DNA from: an uncultured Ignavibacteriota bacterium
Lineage (GTDB): Bacteria > Bacteroidota > Ignavibacteria > UBA10030 > UBA8401
Assembly (NCBI GenBank): GCA_903884005.1
Contig: CAISDA010000072.1
Coordinates: 187,399 to 251,398 of the forward strand
Reading direction: 5' to 3'
Length of the DNA: 64,000 nucleotides
A program made the position numbers and the translations under genes. The notes below the pieces were generated by a model that ran no database searches, was not told the origin of the DNA, and was given only the letters and a program-made list of their open reading frames with translations. Of this stretch, positions 1-8,007 are shown in pieces; the stretch's first letter is position 1; each line of letters opens with the position of its first letter.

Positions 1-1130
1 CGCTCGAAGCAGTGGAATGTGCTGAGGTCGCCGAGTTCGGTGATGCGCGCCTGGCGCCGGATCGTTCCATCCTTTTTCACTTCGTCCATGTGTATGCCCA
101 GGTCCACCGTGACCGGAGCGATAGTCTTGTCGTACCGCAGCGTCACCTTCTCCACGATGATGTCGTAAAGGGCGCGCGTATTGTCGCCCAGCGCGTCGTA
201 GGCGGCGATGTCCGCCTTATCATAGGCGCGCGCGGCAATGCTCTGAAGCAGCGTCAGGAACGCGACACAATTTAATTTCCGGAGGAAGAATTTTTGCGGG
301 TCGCCCTTCCATCCTCCCGACTCGATGAGCACCGTGCTGGTGCCCCACCCCTGCATGTTATCGCCGAAGGCGCGCGGTTCGTAGGCGTCGTCGTATTTCG
401 AAATATGGCCGTCGATGTATGCCGAAAAAATACCCACGAGTTCCGCTGCAACATGTTTCGCGCGAAGGCGCACGGCGTTGTCTGTTTTCGCGTAATCGAA
501 CGCAGGCGTGAGCAGCGCGATGCCCGCAACCTTATCCGTTTTCCCTACGGTGAAACGCGGATCCATATCGTGCAGGTTCAAACCGATCTCGGGATCATAG
601 CGGTCGCGGACCGATTTCAGGATCTTCGCCTCCGGCGTCTGCAGCCGGGCCGCATCCCTGTTCATATCAATGCCGTAGACGGTGCGGCGCTGGAAGCGTT
701 CGGCCCCGTCCGGATTCACCATCGGCAAGATGAGCAGTGTCGTTTCGGACAGGATCCGGCGTATCTCCGGCGAGTCCCGATGATCGCGAATATAGGAGAG
801 CATGTCCATCAGCGCCATTGTGGCCGTGGGTTCATCGCCGTGCATCTGCGACCAGAAGAACACTTTCGTCGGCCCCGTGCCGAGTTTCAGCAGGCGCAGC
901 CCGCGCCCTTCGGCTGAACGCCCAAGTTCTTCCACCGTCAGAATGCCGTTGAGCGAAGTTGCGAAGCCGTCGATGTGCTGCGTCAACTCGGCGTGCGTGA
1001 ACCGATTCGATGTGATCGGCGCTGCATAGGTGTCGTACGTGTCGAACAACTGCCGGGAAAAAGGAACTTGAGATACGCTCGTCATTGTTATGAATGTAAG
1101 TATGAAAAATAATGAGACTCCCTTGACCAT
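1..1130 (-). CDS. Zinc carboxypeptidase, M14 family (partial, C-terminus outside window)
   Basis: Reading the minus strand from the ATG at 1130 gives an open frame of about 376 codons that runs off the left edge. Residues 1-20 look like a signal peptide (MVKGVSLFFILTFITM), so the enzyme is probably secreted or periplasmic. The M14 zinc-binding set is visible: HGDE (H97, E100) and the third ligand in NLHD (H187), with the conserved NPDG and MNRD segments between them. Further on, TVLIESGGW supplies the probable catalytic glutamate. These residues predict an active metallo-carboxypeptidase acting on peptides or peptidoglycan-like substrates; the substrate cannot be read from sequence. A GGGAG stretch lies about 10 bases upstream of the ATG. 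The gene is divergent from tig. The family call is firm; the end of the protein is not visible. Confidence 0.88.
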   Translation of the reverse strand, partial: MVKGVSLFFILTFITMTSVSQVPFSRQLFDTYDTYAAPITSNRFTHAELTQHIDGFATSLNGILTVEELGRSAEGRGLRLLKLGTGPTKVFFWSQMHGDEPTATMALMDMLSYIRDHRDSPEIRRILSETTLLILPMVNPDGAERFQRRTVYGIDMNRDAARLQTPEAKILKSVRDRYDPEIGLNLHDMDPRFTVGKTDKVAGIALLTPAFDYAKTDNAVRLRAKHVAAELVGIFSAYIDGHISKYDDAYEPRAFGDNMQGWGTSTVLIESGGWKGDPQKFFLRKLNCVAFLTLLQSIAARAYDKADIAAYDALGDNTRALYDIIVEKVTLRYDKTIAPVTVDLGIHMDEVKKDGTIRRQARITELGDLSTFHCFE

Positions 1131-1223
1131 GGCGCCATGTCTCCCGACGTGAGGAAATTTGTAAAATATACGCCAAAGGAATCTGAACGGCAAGCGAAAG
1201 ATGCGAAAAGAAGCGTGCGTGCG

Positions 1224-1252
1224 TTGATTATCCAGTCTTTTTTTCGTATTTT
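1224..1252 (+). promoter_or_regulatory. Candidate sigma70-type promoter for tig-clpP-clpX
   Basis: TTGATT (1224-1229) and TATTTT (1247-1252) are separated by 17 bases and lie about 40 bases upstream of the tig start. The match to consensus is moderate and the region is A+T rich, so this is a suggestion only. Confidence 0.35.
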
Positions 1253-1293
1253 AGAAAACAAAACCCTGATTCATACCAACCAAGGAGTGTGTA

Positions 1294-2568
1294 GTGGACG
1301 TATCGATAAAAAACCTCAACGACTGTGCAAGCGAATTAACCTGTACCATGAGCGCGGAAGACCTCGCTCCCCATTTCACAAAAGCATACCGCGAAGCCCT
1401 TCCCCTGATCGAGATCAAGGGATATAGAAAAGGGAAAGTGCCGTTCCCCATTGTGAAACGGTTTTTTGGCGACGAGATCGAATATAAAGCAGTCGATGCG
1501 ATCACGAACGAGGTGTTTAAGGACGAGTTGAAAGAGCGGAACATCAATCCGATCGGCGCTCCCGTCATGACGGACCTGCAGTTCAAGCCGGGCACTCCGC
1601 TCACGTTCACGATCAAGTATGAAGTGAAGCCGGTCGTGGAACCGAAAGAATTCCGCGGCACGAAAGTGGACGCAGAGGTCATCGAGTACAACGAAGCGGC
1701 ATACGAAAAAGAACTGATGCATCGCCGCCGTTATTTTGCGGCGTATGAAGAAGCGCAGAGCGTTGAAGGCGACGACTATATCGTGACCGCCGACACCGAA
1801 GAGATGGATGAGCAGGGCAACATCATCCCCTCCCACTCGCGCAAGGACGTCCGGTTCCCGCTCTACGAAGCATCGCTCGAAAAAGAGATCGTTGCAGTCT
1901 TGAAATCGACGCCCCTCGGACAAACCGGCGAAGCCGTGCTGCAGCACACGCATGGCGATCATACGCACACCGTGCGCCTGAAGGTCACCGTGAAAAAAAT
2001 TGAAAAGCCGAACCTTCCCGAATTGGACGACGCGTTCGCGCTGAAAGCAAGCTACGATCGGTTCACGACGCTCGCCGAGTATACGGCCGACCTTCGCTCT
2101 GGCCTGGGAAAATATTACTCCGAACGCAACGAGAAAGCAGTTGAATCGGAACTGCTCAAGAACGTCGTGGCCGCGTACGACTTCACCGTGCCCGACTCGC
2201 TCACCGAGAGCGTGCTCGACGCATACATTGAAGACGTGAAATCGCAGCAGCCCGGAAAGGAATTGCCCCGCGGTTTTGATGCTAAACAGTACCGCGCGAC
2301 ATACCGCGAGGGCGCCGTCTGGGAGGCAAAGTGGATGCTCGTCCGCGAGGCGTTGCTGGCGAAGGAAAACCTTCAGGTTGCAGACGAGGATCTTGAAAAA
2401 CTCGCCGACGAGGTCGCTCCGAAATCAGGTATCGACAAGGAACGCCTCATCAAATATTACAAAGAATCGGATACGGTCTCCGAAAAAATATTGTCCGACA
2501 AATTGATGAAGCTCATCAAAGAGAGCGCCGTCATCACAACGAACGTCGTTGCAGACGCACAGGCATAG
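1294..2568 (+). CDS. tig: Trigger factor, ribosome-associated chaperone
   Basis: Trigger factor binds at the ribosomal exit tunnel and holds nascent chains. The 424-residue product has the N-terminal ribosome-binding signature GYRKGKVPFPIVKRFFG at about residues 43-60 and the expected order of N-terminal, middle and helical C-terminal domains. The start is GTG, chosen because AAGGAG lies 8 bases upstream and the frame begins with the expected MDVSIKNLN. The middle (PPIase) domain is degenerate compared with the E. coli type: it lacks a clear FKBP core and carries a His-rich stretch, HTHGDHTHT. It is followed by clpP and clpX, the classic tig-clpP-clpX order, which couples folding with proteolysis. 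Confidence 0.93.
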   Translation: MDVSIKNLNDCASELTCTMSAEDLAPHFTKAYREALPLIEIKGYRKGKVPFPIVKRFFGDEIEYKAVDAITNEVFKDELKERNINPIGAPVMTDLQFKPGTPLTFTIKYEVKPVVEPKEFRGTKVDAEVIEYNEAAYEKELMHRRRYFAAYEEAQSVEGDDYIVTADTEEMDEQGNIIPSHSRKDVRFPLYEASLEKEIVAVLKSTPLGQTGEAVLQHTHGDHTHTVRLKVTVKKIEKPNLPELDDAFALKASYDRFTTLAEYTADLRSGLGKYYSERNEKAVESELLKNVVAAYDFTVPDSLTESVLDAYIEDVKSQQPGKELPRGFDAKQYRATYREGAVWEAKWMLVREALLAKENLQVADEDLEKLADEVAPKSGIDKERLIKYYKESDTVSEKILSDKLMKLIKESAVITTNVVADAQA

Positions 2569-2616
2569 TCGCTGCCGTCAGCAATGACACAGACACGAAT
2601 GAAAGGAACGAACTTC

Positions 2617-3246
2617 ATGCAGACGTCAAAACCGTATGACATGTACAACCAGCTGGTTCCCATGGTCGTCGAACAGACGAGCCGGGGCGAACGCGCCTAT
2701 GATATTTTTTCGCGTCTGCTGAAGGAACGGATCGTGTTCCTCGGCACGGCCATCGACGATACGGTCGCCAGCCTCGCGATCGCCCAGATGCTGTTCCTCG
2801 AATCGGAGGATCCCGACAAGGACATCCACCTGTATATCAATTCCCCTGGCGGCTCGGTGTCTTCAGGGCTTGCCATTTACGATACGATGCAGTATATTCG
2901 GCCTGATGTGTCGACCATTTGCGTAGGCATGGCGGCCAGCATGGGCGCAATGCTTCTGTTGGCGGGCGCAAAGGGCAAACGCAAGGCGCTTCCGAACTCG
3001 CGCATCATGATCCATCAGCCGTGGGGCGGCGCACAGGGAACCGCGTCGGACATCAGCATTCAGGCCGAAGAGATCCTGAAGACGAAAAAGCGCCTCAACG
3101 AGATCATCGCCTTCCATTGCGGCAAGACCGCGGAAGAGGTCGGGAAAGACACAGACCGCGATTACTACATGTCTTCGCAACAGGCGGTAGACTACGGCAT
3201 CATTGACGGCATTCTCATAAAAAACACAGCGGCGGGCAAGAAATAA
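2617..3246 (+). CDS. clpP: ATP-dependent Clp protease proteolytic subunit
   Basis: This is the serine peptidase that forms the degradation chamber used with ClpX. Numbering from the ATG at 2617 (209 residues), the catalytic triad is S108 in MAASMGAM, H133 in RIMIHQPW and D182 in DRDYYM. The oxyanion-loop motif NSPGGS is also present. The frame is open back to 2584, but 2617 is preferred because GAAAGGA lies about 9 bases before it and [19 protein letters not shown] is the usual ClpP beginning. clpX starts directly after the stop codon, so the two are almost certainly co-transcribed and translationally linked. Confidence 0.95.
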   Translation: MQTSKPYDMYNQLVPMVVEQTSRGERAYDIFSRLLKERIVFLGTAIDDTVASLAIAQMLFLESEDPDKDIHLYINSPGGSVSSGLAIYDTMQYIRPDVSTICVGMAASMGAMLLLAGAKGKRKALPNSRIMIHQPWGGAQGTASDISIQAEEILKTKKRLNEIIAFHCGKTAEEVGKDTDRDYYMSSQQAVDYGIIDGILIKNTAAGKK

Positions 3247-4512
3247 ATGGCCATGAGTCACAAGACCAAGAACGACGATAAAGTGAAATGCTCATTTTGC
3301 GGCAGACGCGCCGAAGAAGTCTCCAGCATCATTGCGGGACCCGGCGTGTACATTTGCGACCTGTGCATCGCCACGTCGGTAGAAATCATCCGCAATAATA
3401 TTGCTTCGGTCAAGAACCGCAAACTCAGATCGAAAGCGGATATGACGCCGATGCAGTTGAAGGCGTCGCTGGATGAATACGTCATCGGTCAGGAAGAGGC
3501 GAAGCGAACACTCTCGGTCGCCGTGTACAATCACTACAAACGGATCGATACGCAAGACCACCTGAGCACGTTCGATGATGTTGAGATCGAAAAAAGCAAC
3601 GTGCTCCTGATCGGTTCCACCGGCACAGGCAAAACGCTTCTGGCGCAGACGCTTGCGAGAATTTTGGATGTGCCGTTCGCGATCGCCGATGCCACGACGC
3701 TCACCGAAGCCGGGTACGTCGGCGACGATGTCGAAACGATACTCGTCTATCTGCTGCAGAACTCGGAGTTCAATGTCGATCGCGCGGAACGAGGGATCGT
3801 GTATATCGATGAGATCGACAAGATCACGCGCAAGAGCGACAGCGCTTCCATCACCCGCGATGTGTCTGGCGAGGGTGTGCAGCAGGCACTCTTAAAGATC
3901 CTTGAAGGCACGGTGGCGGGAGTCCCTCCGAAAGGCGGGCGTAAACATCCCGAGCAGGCGCTGATCAACGTGAACACGAAGAATATTCTCTTCATCTGCG
4001 GCGGCGCGTTCGAGGGACTCGATAAGATCATCGCAAAGCGCGTAAATCAGAACCGGATGGGATTCGATGCGGAGATCAAGGGCAAAAAAGATTTTTCGGC
4101 GGACGAGTATTTGATGCAGGTGGAACCGGACGATCTCCTGAAGTACGGACTCATCCCCGAGTTCGTCGGCAGGTTGCCCGTGCTCACCACGCTCAAATCG
4201 CTCTCCGAGGAAGCGATGATGAACATCCTGACCGAACCGAAGAATGCGCTCGTGAAGCAGTACAAAAAACTGATGAAATACGAAGGCGTCGACCTGGAAT
4301 TCGAACCTGAAGCCCTGCGTGCCGTCGTGAAAAAGGCCATCAAGCGCGGAACAGGCGCCCGCGCGCTCCGTTCCATTCTGGAGAACATCATGACGGACAT
4401 CATGTACGAATTGCCGTCCAAGATGAACGTCACGAAATGCATCATCTCGGAAGACACGATCCTCAATGGCAAAGCGCCCATCTATGTCATCGAAGAACGC
4501 AAGTCGGCGTGA
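3247..4512 (+). CDS. clpX: ATP-dependent Clp protease ATP-binding subunit ClpX
   Basis: ClpX is the AAA+ unfoldase that selects substrates and feeds them to ClpP. The 421-residue protein has the N-terminal C4 zinc-binding domain (C15, C18, C37, C40), Walker A GSTGTGKT at 123-130, Walker B VYIDEID near 185, and the sensor-2 segment [10 protein letters not shown] towards the C-terminus. Length and order match the family. It directly abuts clpP and is followed by a strong terminator at 4546-4578, which closes the tig-clpP-clpX operon. A second ATG three codons in could also serve as the start. Confidence 0.96.
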   Translation: MAMSHKTKNDDKVKCSFCGRRAEEVSSIIAGPGVYICDLCIATSVEIIRNNIASVKNRKLRSKADMTPMQLKASLDEYVIGQEEAKRTLSVAVYNHYKRIDTQDHLSTFDDVEIEKSNVLLIGSTGTGKTLLAQTLARILDVPFAIADATTLTEAGYVGDDVETILVYLLQNSEFNVDRAERGIVYIDEIDKITRKSDSASITRDVSGEGVQQALLKILEGTVAGVPPKGGRKHPEQALINVNTKNILFICGGAFEGLDKIIAKRVNQNRMGFDAEIKGKKDFSADEYLMQVEPDDLLKYGLIPEFVGRLPVLTTLKSLSEEAMMNILTEPKNALVKQYKKLMKYEGVDLEFEPEALRAVVKKAIKRGTGARALRSILENIMTDIMYELPSKMNVTKCIISEDTILNGKAPIYVIEERKSA

Positions 4513-4545
4513 TCGGAATCTCTATACACTGTACGCACCAGAGAC

Positions 4546-4578
4546 AAAAAAACGCGCCCGTGAGGCGCGTTTTTTTTT
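4546..4578. terminator. Bidirectional rho-independent terminator
   Basis: ACGCGCC (4552-4558) pairs with GGCGCGT (4564-4570) across a 5-base loop. The stem has an A-run on the left and nine Ts on the right, so it can terminate clpX from the left and yajQ from the right, whose genes converge here. Confidence 0.9.
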
Positions 4579-4615
4579 GGGCTTTTTTATGGCCGAGTGC
4601 GGTGTGCACTGAGCG

Positions 4616-5113
4616 CTACCGAAAATTCGTAAACTGAATGGCGAATTCAAGCTCTGCGGCTTTCAGCATCGCTATCACCTGCTGAAGGTCATCCCTGTCC
4701 TTGCCCGTCACGCGCACCTGGTCGTCCATGATCTGCGCCTGCACCTTGATCTTGGTGTCCTTGATCATCTTCACGATGAGCTTGGCGTTTTCCTTTTCAA
4801 TGCCCACATTGAGTGTGATCTTCATCCGCGTCAGCCCGCCGCCGGCCTGTTCTATCTCGCCGAACTTCATCGCCTTCAGCGCGATCCCGCGTTTGATGAA
4901 TTTATTCTGGAGGATGTCGATCACCGCCTTCATCCGGAAATCGTCGTCCGACACGACAGTCACATCGTTGTCTTTTTGATTGAGTTCGATCGTGGTTTTC
5001 GTGCCTTTAAAATCGTACCGCTGGAGGATCTCTTTTTTTGCCTGGTTGATCGCATTGTCGACTTCCTGCATGTCGATCTCTGAAACCACGTCGAATGAAT
5101 TTTGTGAGGCCAT
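4616..5113 (-). CDS. yajQ: YajQ family cyclic-di-GMP/nucleotide-binding protein (DUF520)
   Basis: The product (165 residues from the ATG at 5113) begins MASQNSFDVVSEIDMQEVDNA and contains RYDFKGTKTTIEL. It ends with the VTGKDRDDLQ segment and the basic/aromatic tail IQFTNFR, all diagnostic of YajQ. Members bind nucleotides, and in some bacteria cyclic-di-GMP; the cellular role here is not known. The frame is open for 26 more codons upstream, but the ATG at 5113 follows AAAAGGGA at a good distance and matches the family start. It lies convergent with clpX, and rsmE is upstream on the same strand. Confidence 0.92.
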   Translation of the reverse strand: MASQNSFDVVSEIDMQEVDNAINQAKKEILQRYDFKGTKTTIELNQKDNDVTVVSDDDFRMKAVIDILQNKFIKRGIALKAMKFGEIEQAGGGLTRMKITLNVGIEKENAKLIVKMIKDTKIKVQAQIMDDQVRVTGKDRDDLQQVIAMLKAAELEFAIQFTNFR

Positions 5114-5250
5114 GACTGTCCCTTTTCTCAATATTTGATTTTGTATGGCAGTGATCTGACGATAGTGGTGTAGCGTTGGTTCCCGATTCATTCACAACAG
5201 CACACGCCATGCGGGCATTCATAGCCATCGTGCCGTCCGCACAGCTCCCG

Positions 5251-5970
5251 TCATTCGGCGCCGACAACCCACGAGGCTGCAACGATCGCCGCAGTCTCTG
5301 TGCGAAGCCGCCGCGGTCCCAGCGACACCTGAATGCAGCCGGATTGTTCCGCCGCCTTGATCTCGTCATCCGAAAACCCCCCTTCGGGGCCGATGAAGAT
5401 GATGGCGGACTTCGGCGAATGCCGTTTCATGATCTCGCCGATAAAAAGGATGTGCTCTGTTTTTTCGAAGGGGATCAATTTCACTTCATGCGACGAGGCG
5501 TACTCCAGCGCATTGGCGAATTTCATCGGCGAAAATATTTTCGGAAGCACGCACCGTCCGCACTGCTTCATCGCAGCCAGTGCAATATTTCTCCACCGTT
5601 CTTCCTTCACCGACTGCGGGATCGTATAGCGCGTGAGCAGTGGCAGAAAATTCGAGACGCCGAGCTCCGTTCCCTTCTCGATGATCCAGTCCATGCGCGA
5701 GGGATTTTTCAGCAGCCCGACGGCAAGCGTGATCTCGACTGCAGGCTCGTGCAGAAACGGGAAGGACTTGAGTATCTCGCATTCGACGCCATACGGGTAA
5801 ATGGAGCGTATCATCGTTTCGTACACGTGTCCTGTTCCGTCCGCCACCCAGATCATTTCGCCCGGTTCTTTGCGCAGCACGCGGGAGATGTGTTTTGCCT
5901 CATCCCCCGAGATCATCACAAAACTTCCGTTGATCGACGATGGCTCGATGTAAAAATATTCTTGTGACAT
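5251..5970 (-). CDS. rsmE: 16S rRNA (uracil-1498-N3)-methyltransferase
   Basis: RsmE is a SPOUT-fold enzyme that methylates N3 of U1498 in 16S rRNA using S-adenosylmethionine. The product is 239 residues if it starts at the ATG at 5970 (MSQEYFY). The knot region IIFIGPEGGFSDDEI followed by SLGPRRLRTETA is the hallmark cofactor-binding segment near the C-terminus, and HISRVLR near the N-terminus fits the PUA-like domain. An upstream in-frame extension to 6054 has no family resemblance and was discarded. Confidence 0.92.
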   Translation of the reverse strand: MSQEYFYIEPSSINGSFVMISGDEAKHISRVLRKEPGEMIWVADGTGHVYETMIRSIYPYGVECEILKSFPFLHEPAVEITLAVGLLKNPSRMDWIIEKGTELGVSNFLPLLTRYTIPQSVKEERWRNIALAAMKQCGRCVLPKIFSPMKFANALEYASSHEVKLIPFEKTEHILFIGEIMKRHSPKSAIIFIGPEGGFSDDEIKAAEQSGCIQVSLGPRRLRTETAAIVAASWVVGAE

Positions 5971-6083
5971 TCGGGATTCCGTAGAGTGTGATGTATAATG
6001 GCATCGACGGGTCTGTGCATCAATGTACGTTTTTACTGCTGTTAAACACAACACTGCCGGCGCACATCCGATGAGCGAGCGGC

Positions 6084-7445
6084 TTAAAAAGCGGCGCCGA
6101 TATTAAATATGCCCTCGCCGCCCTTGAAATTTTCGCGAAAGGCATATTCAAGACGAAATACAAAACTGTACGCAAACAGCATATGCACGCCCGCGCCGAA
6201 GCCCGAGGATACGGAATGAATGTTCGGCCCATCGTGCCGGTTCCACACCGTGCCGGCATCGGCGAAGAGGGCGAGATTGAACGCATAGCGTATGTCGCGA
6301 AATTGTTCGATCGGCATGAGCGCGACCCGGTAGTACCGCGGAGACAAGAGTGGTATGTGAAGCTCTGCCGAGGTTCCGAGGATCTGCTCGCCTTCCAGAA
6401 TGTCGTTGTAATGCCCGCGGATGCGGTCGCCATATCCGAAATACATATGCGCGTAATTCGGCACACGGCCCCCGGCGGCCATGTTTCCGAAGGCTCGTCC
6501 GGTGATGACTACATCAAAAAAAGTCGGAATGTACCGCCGGTAATCGAATGAAAAGCGTTCGTAATCGACGTCGCCGCGAAAGCCGGATTTCGACATGCCC
6601 AGGCGGACAAGCGATCCGCGTGAAGGATACTCTGCGAGGTCCCTCGTATCGTATTTATATCCGGTATTGACAGATACAAACTGGTCCGTTCCATCGGAGG
6701 AGAGTGTGCGTCCGACTTTGTTGTCCGAGACGGTCAATCGAAAATATTCGACATCCACAGACACTGCGCTGAACCGGGAAATTCGTCTGCCCAGGCCGAC
6801 ATCGGCATCGCTTCTGTATTCGTCGAAATTCACACCGCCGGCCTGCGACACAAGGCTTTTATTCTTTTGAATACTATAGGAAAACCGGGAGGACAGGAAG
6901 AGCGAGTTATCGGAGGAAACGGCCGGATTATAAAAACTGACGGCGATGAACGGATCGTATCCGAAGACACATTGAATCGCGGCCTGCACCGCACGGCCTC
7001 CGACATTATTGTGTGCGACGCCGAGTCCGTAGTAGATGTCGTGCCAATTGTTGTCCTTCAGGCCGACAACCGGGAACGGATAAAAATACCAGCGCTCGTT
7101 GAGGGTCACCAGCAGGCGCGCGGATGCCGAGTCCGCCGGGAGCACGGTGATGTTCACTTTTGTAAAGAGCTGCAGGCTGTAGATGCGTTCAATATCGTAC
7201 TGCACGGCGTCGTGCGTGATCACCGCGCCGGGTTTGAGAGACATTTCACGCTCGACGACGTACTCTTTCGTGACGTCGTTGCCCGAGAAGACGATCTCTG
7301 ACACGCGCAGCGTTGAATCGGGATACGCCTCCTCAGCGTCCGAGGCATGGAGCACCGCAGGAGCTGCGCAGAGGTATGCAGCACATAAAAAAAAGGCTGA
7401 GAAAATAGTCACCCAGCCTCTGATATAGGAACGGTGTTGTATCAT
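6084..7445 (-). CDS. Omp85-type outer-membrane protein with one POTRA domain
   Basis: The 453-residue product has an N-terminal hydrophobic signal segment (about 1-35) and a single POTRA-like domain at about 45-115 (VSEIVFSGNDVTKEYVVERE, LFTKVNITV). A beta-barrel of the bacterial surface antigen type runs to the C-terminal aromatic residue (FNIGAAF). The barrel contains the Omp85 hallmark region around YFGYGDRIRGHYND. Proteins of this layout (short BamA/TamA relatives) insert or secrete proteins at the outer membrane, but the client cannot be inferred. It reads alone between rsmE and the CoA-binding gene. Confidence 0.82.
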   Translation of the reverse strand: MIQHRSYIRGWVTIFSAFFLCAAYLCAAPAVLHASDAEEAYPDSTLRVSEIVFSGNDVTKEYVVEREMSLKPGAVITHDAVQYDIERIYSLQLFTKVNITVLPADSASARLLVTLNERWYFYPFPVVGLKDNNWHDIYYGLGVAHNNVGGRAVQAAIQCVFGYDPFIAVSFYNPAVSSDNSLFLSSRFSYSIQKNKSLVSQAGGVNFDEYRSDADVGLGRRISRFSAVSVDVEYFRLTVSDNKVGRTLSSDGTDQFVSVNTGYKYDTRDLAEYPSRGSLVRLGMSKSGFRGDVDYERFSFDYRRYIPTFFDVVITGRAFGNMAAGGRVPNYAHMYFGYGDRIRGHYNDILEGEQILGTSAELHIPLLSPRYYRVALMPIEQFRDIRYAFNLALFADAGTVWNRHDGPNIHSVSSGFGAGVHMLFAYSFVFRLEYAFRENFKGGEGIFNIGAAF

Positions 7446-7496
7446 TCAACCAATAGAAAAAAAAATTGTCTGCCGGCCGTCGACAACGCAGTTCGG

Positions 7497-7907
7497 TCAC
7501 TCCGCACGAAGCCGCCGATGTTCAACGGCAATGCACCGGTCCATGACGACACGCAGTCCGGCCGCTTCCGCTTTGCGCGCTGCCGATTCGTTAACAACGT
7601 TCAGCTGCATCCAGACGGTTTTCGCATTCGAGACGATGGCATCCTCGATCACATCATCGAGGTCGTCGGGGTTGCGGAACACATCCACGATATCGGCCGG
7701 CTGCGGAACGCTTCGCACACTCGGATAACATTTCATACCCAGGATCTCGTCATAGTTCGGGTTGACGGGGTACACGACATATCCCTGCCTCACAAGATAT
7801 TCTGCAATTGCGCCGCTGTCGCGATACGGTTTGGGCGATGCCCCAACCACGGCAATTACTTTTGCCTCGCCAAGAAGCCGGCGGAGGCCGGCATCATCGT
7901 TGATCAT
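7497..7907 (-). CDS. CoA-binding domain protein (YccU-like)
   Basis: A 136-residue Rossmann-fold protein. AKVIAVVGASPKPYRDS at about 15-31 is the nucleotide/CoA-binding loop typical of the CoA_binding_2 family. YPVNPNYDEILG and the C-terminal VMDRCIAVEHRRL segment also match stand-alone members such as E. coli YccU. The ATG at 7907 follows GAAAGAGGGG at proper spacing. The function of these small proteins is unknown. The catalytic histidine and other domains of succinyl-CoA synthetase are absent. Confidence 0.88.
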   Translation of the reverse strand: MINDDAGLRRLLGEAKVIAVVGASPKPYRDSGAIAEYLVRQGYVVYPVNPNYDEILGMKCYPSVRSVPQPADIVDVFRNPDDLDDVIEDAIVSNAKTVWMQLNVVNESAARKAEAAGLRVVMDRCIAVEHRRLRAE

Positions 7908-8007
7908 TGATCCCCTCTTTCCTCTCTCTCATTCACATCGTTCCGTATCATGTTCATGGGGCAACCGTGCGGTGTGCGTATCACAGCACTCTCATTGGTT
8001 GTATGGC

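Noticed and set aside
294..917. Plus-strand frame of 207 codons opposite the left-edge gene
   Set aside because: The minus strand encodes a clear M14 peptidase with zinc ligands; the plus frame has no family features.
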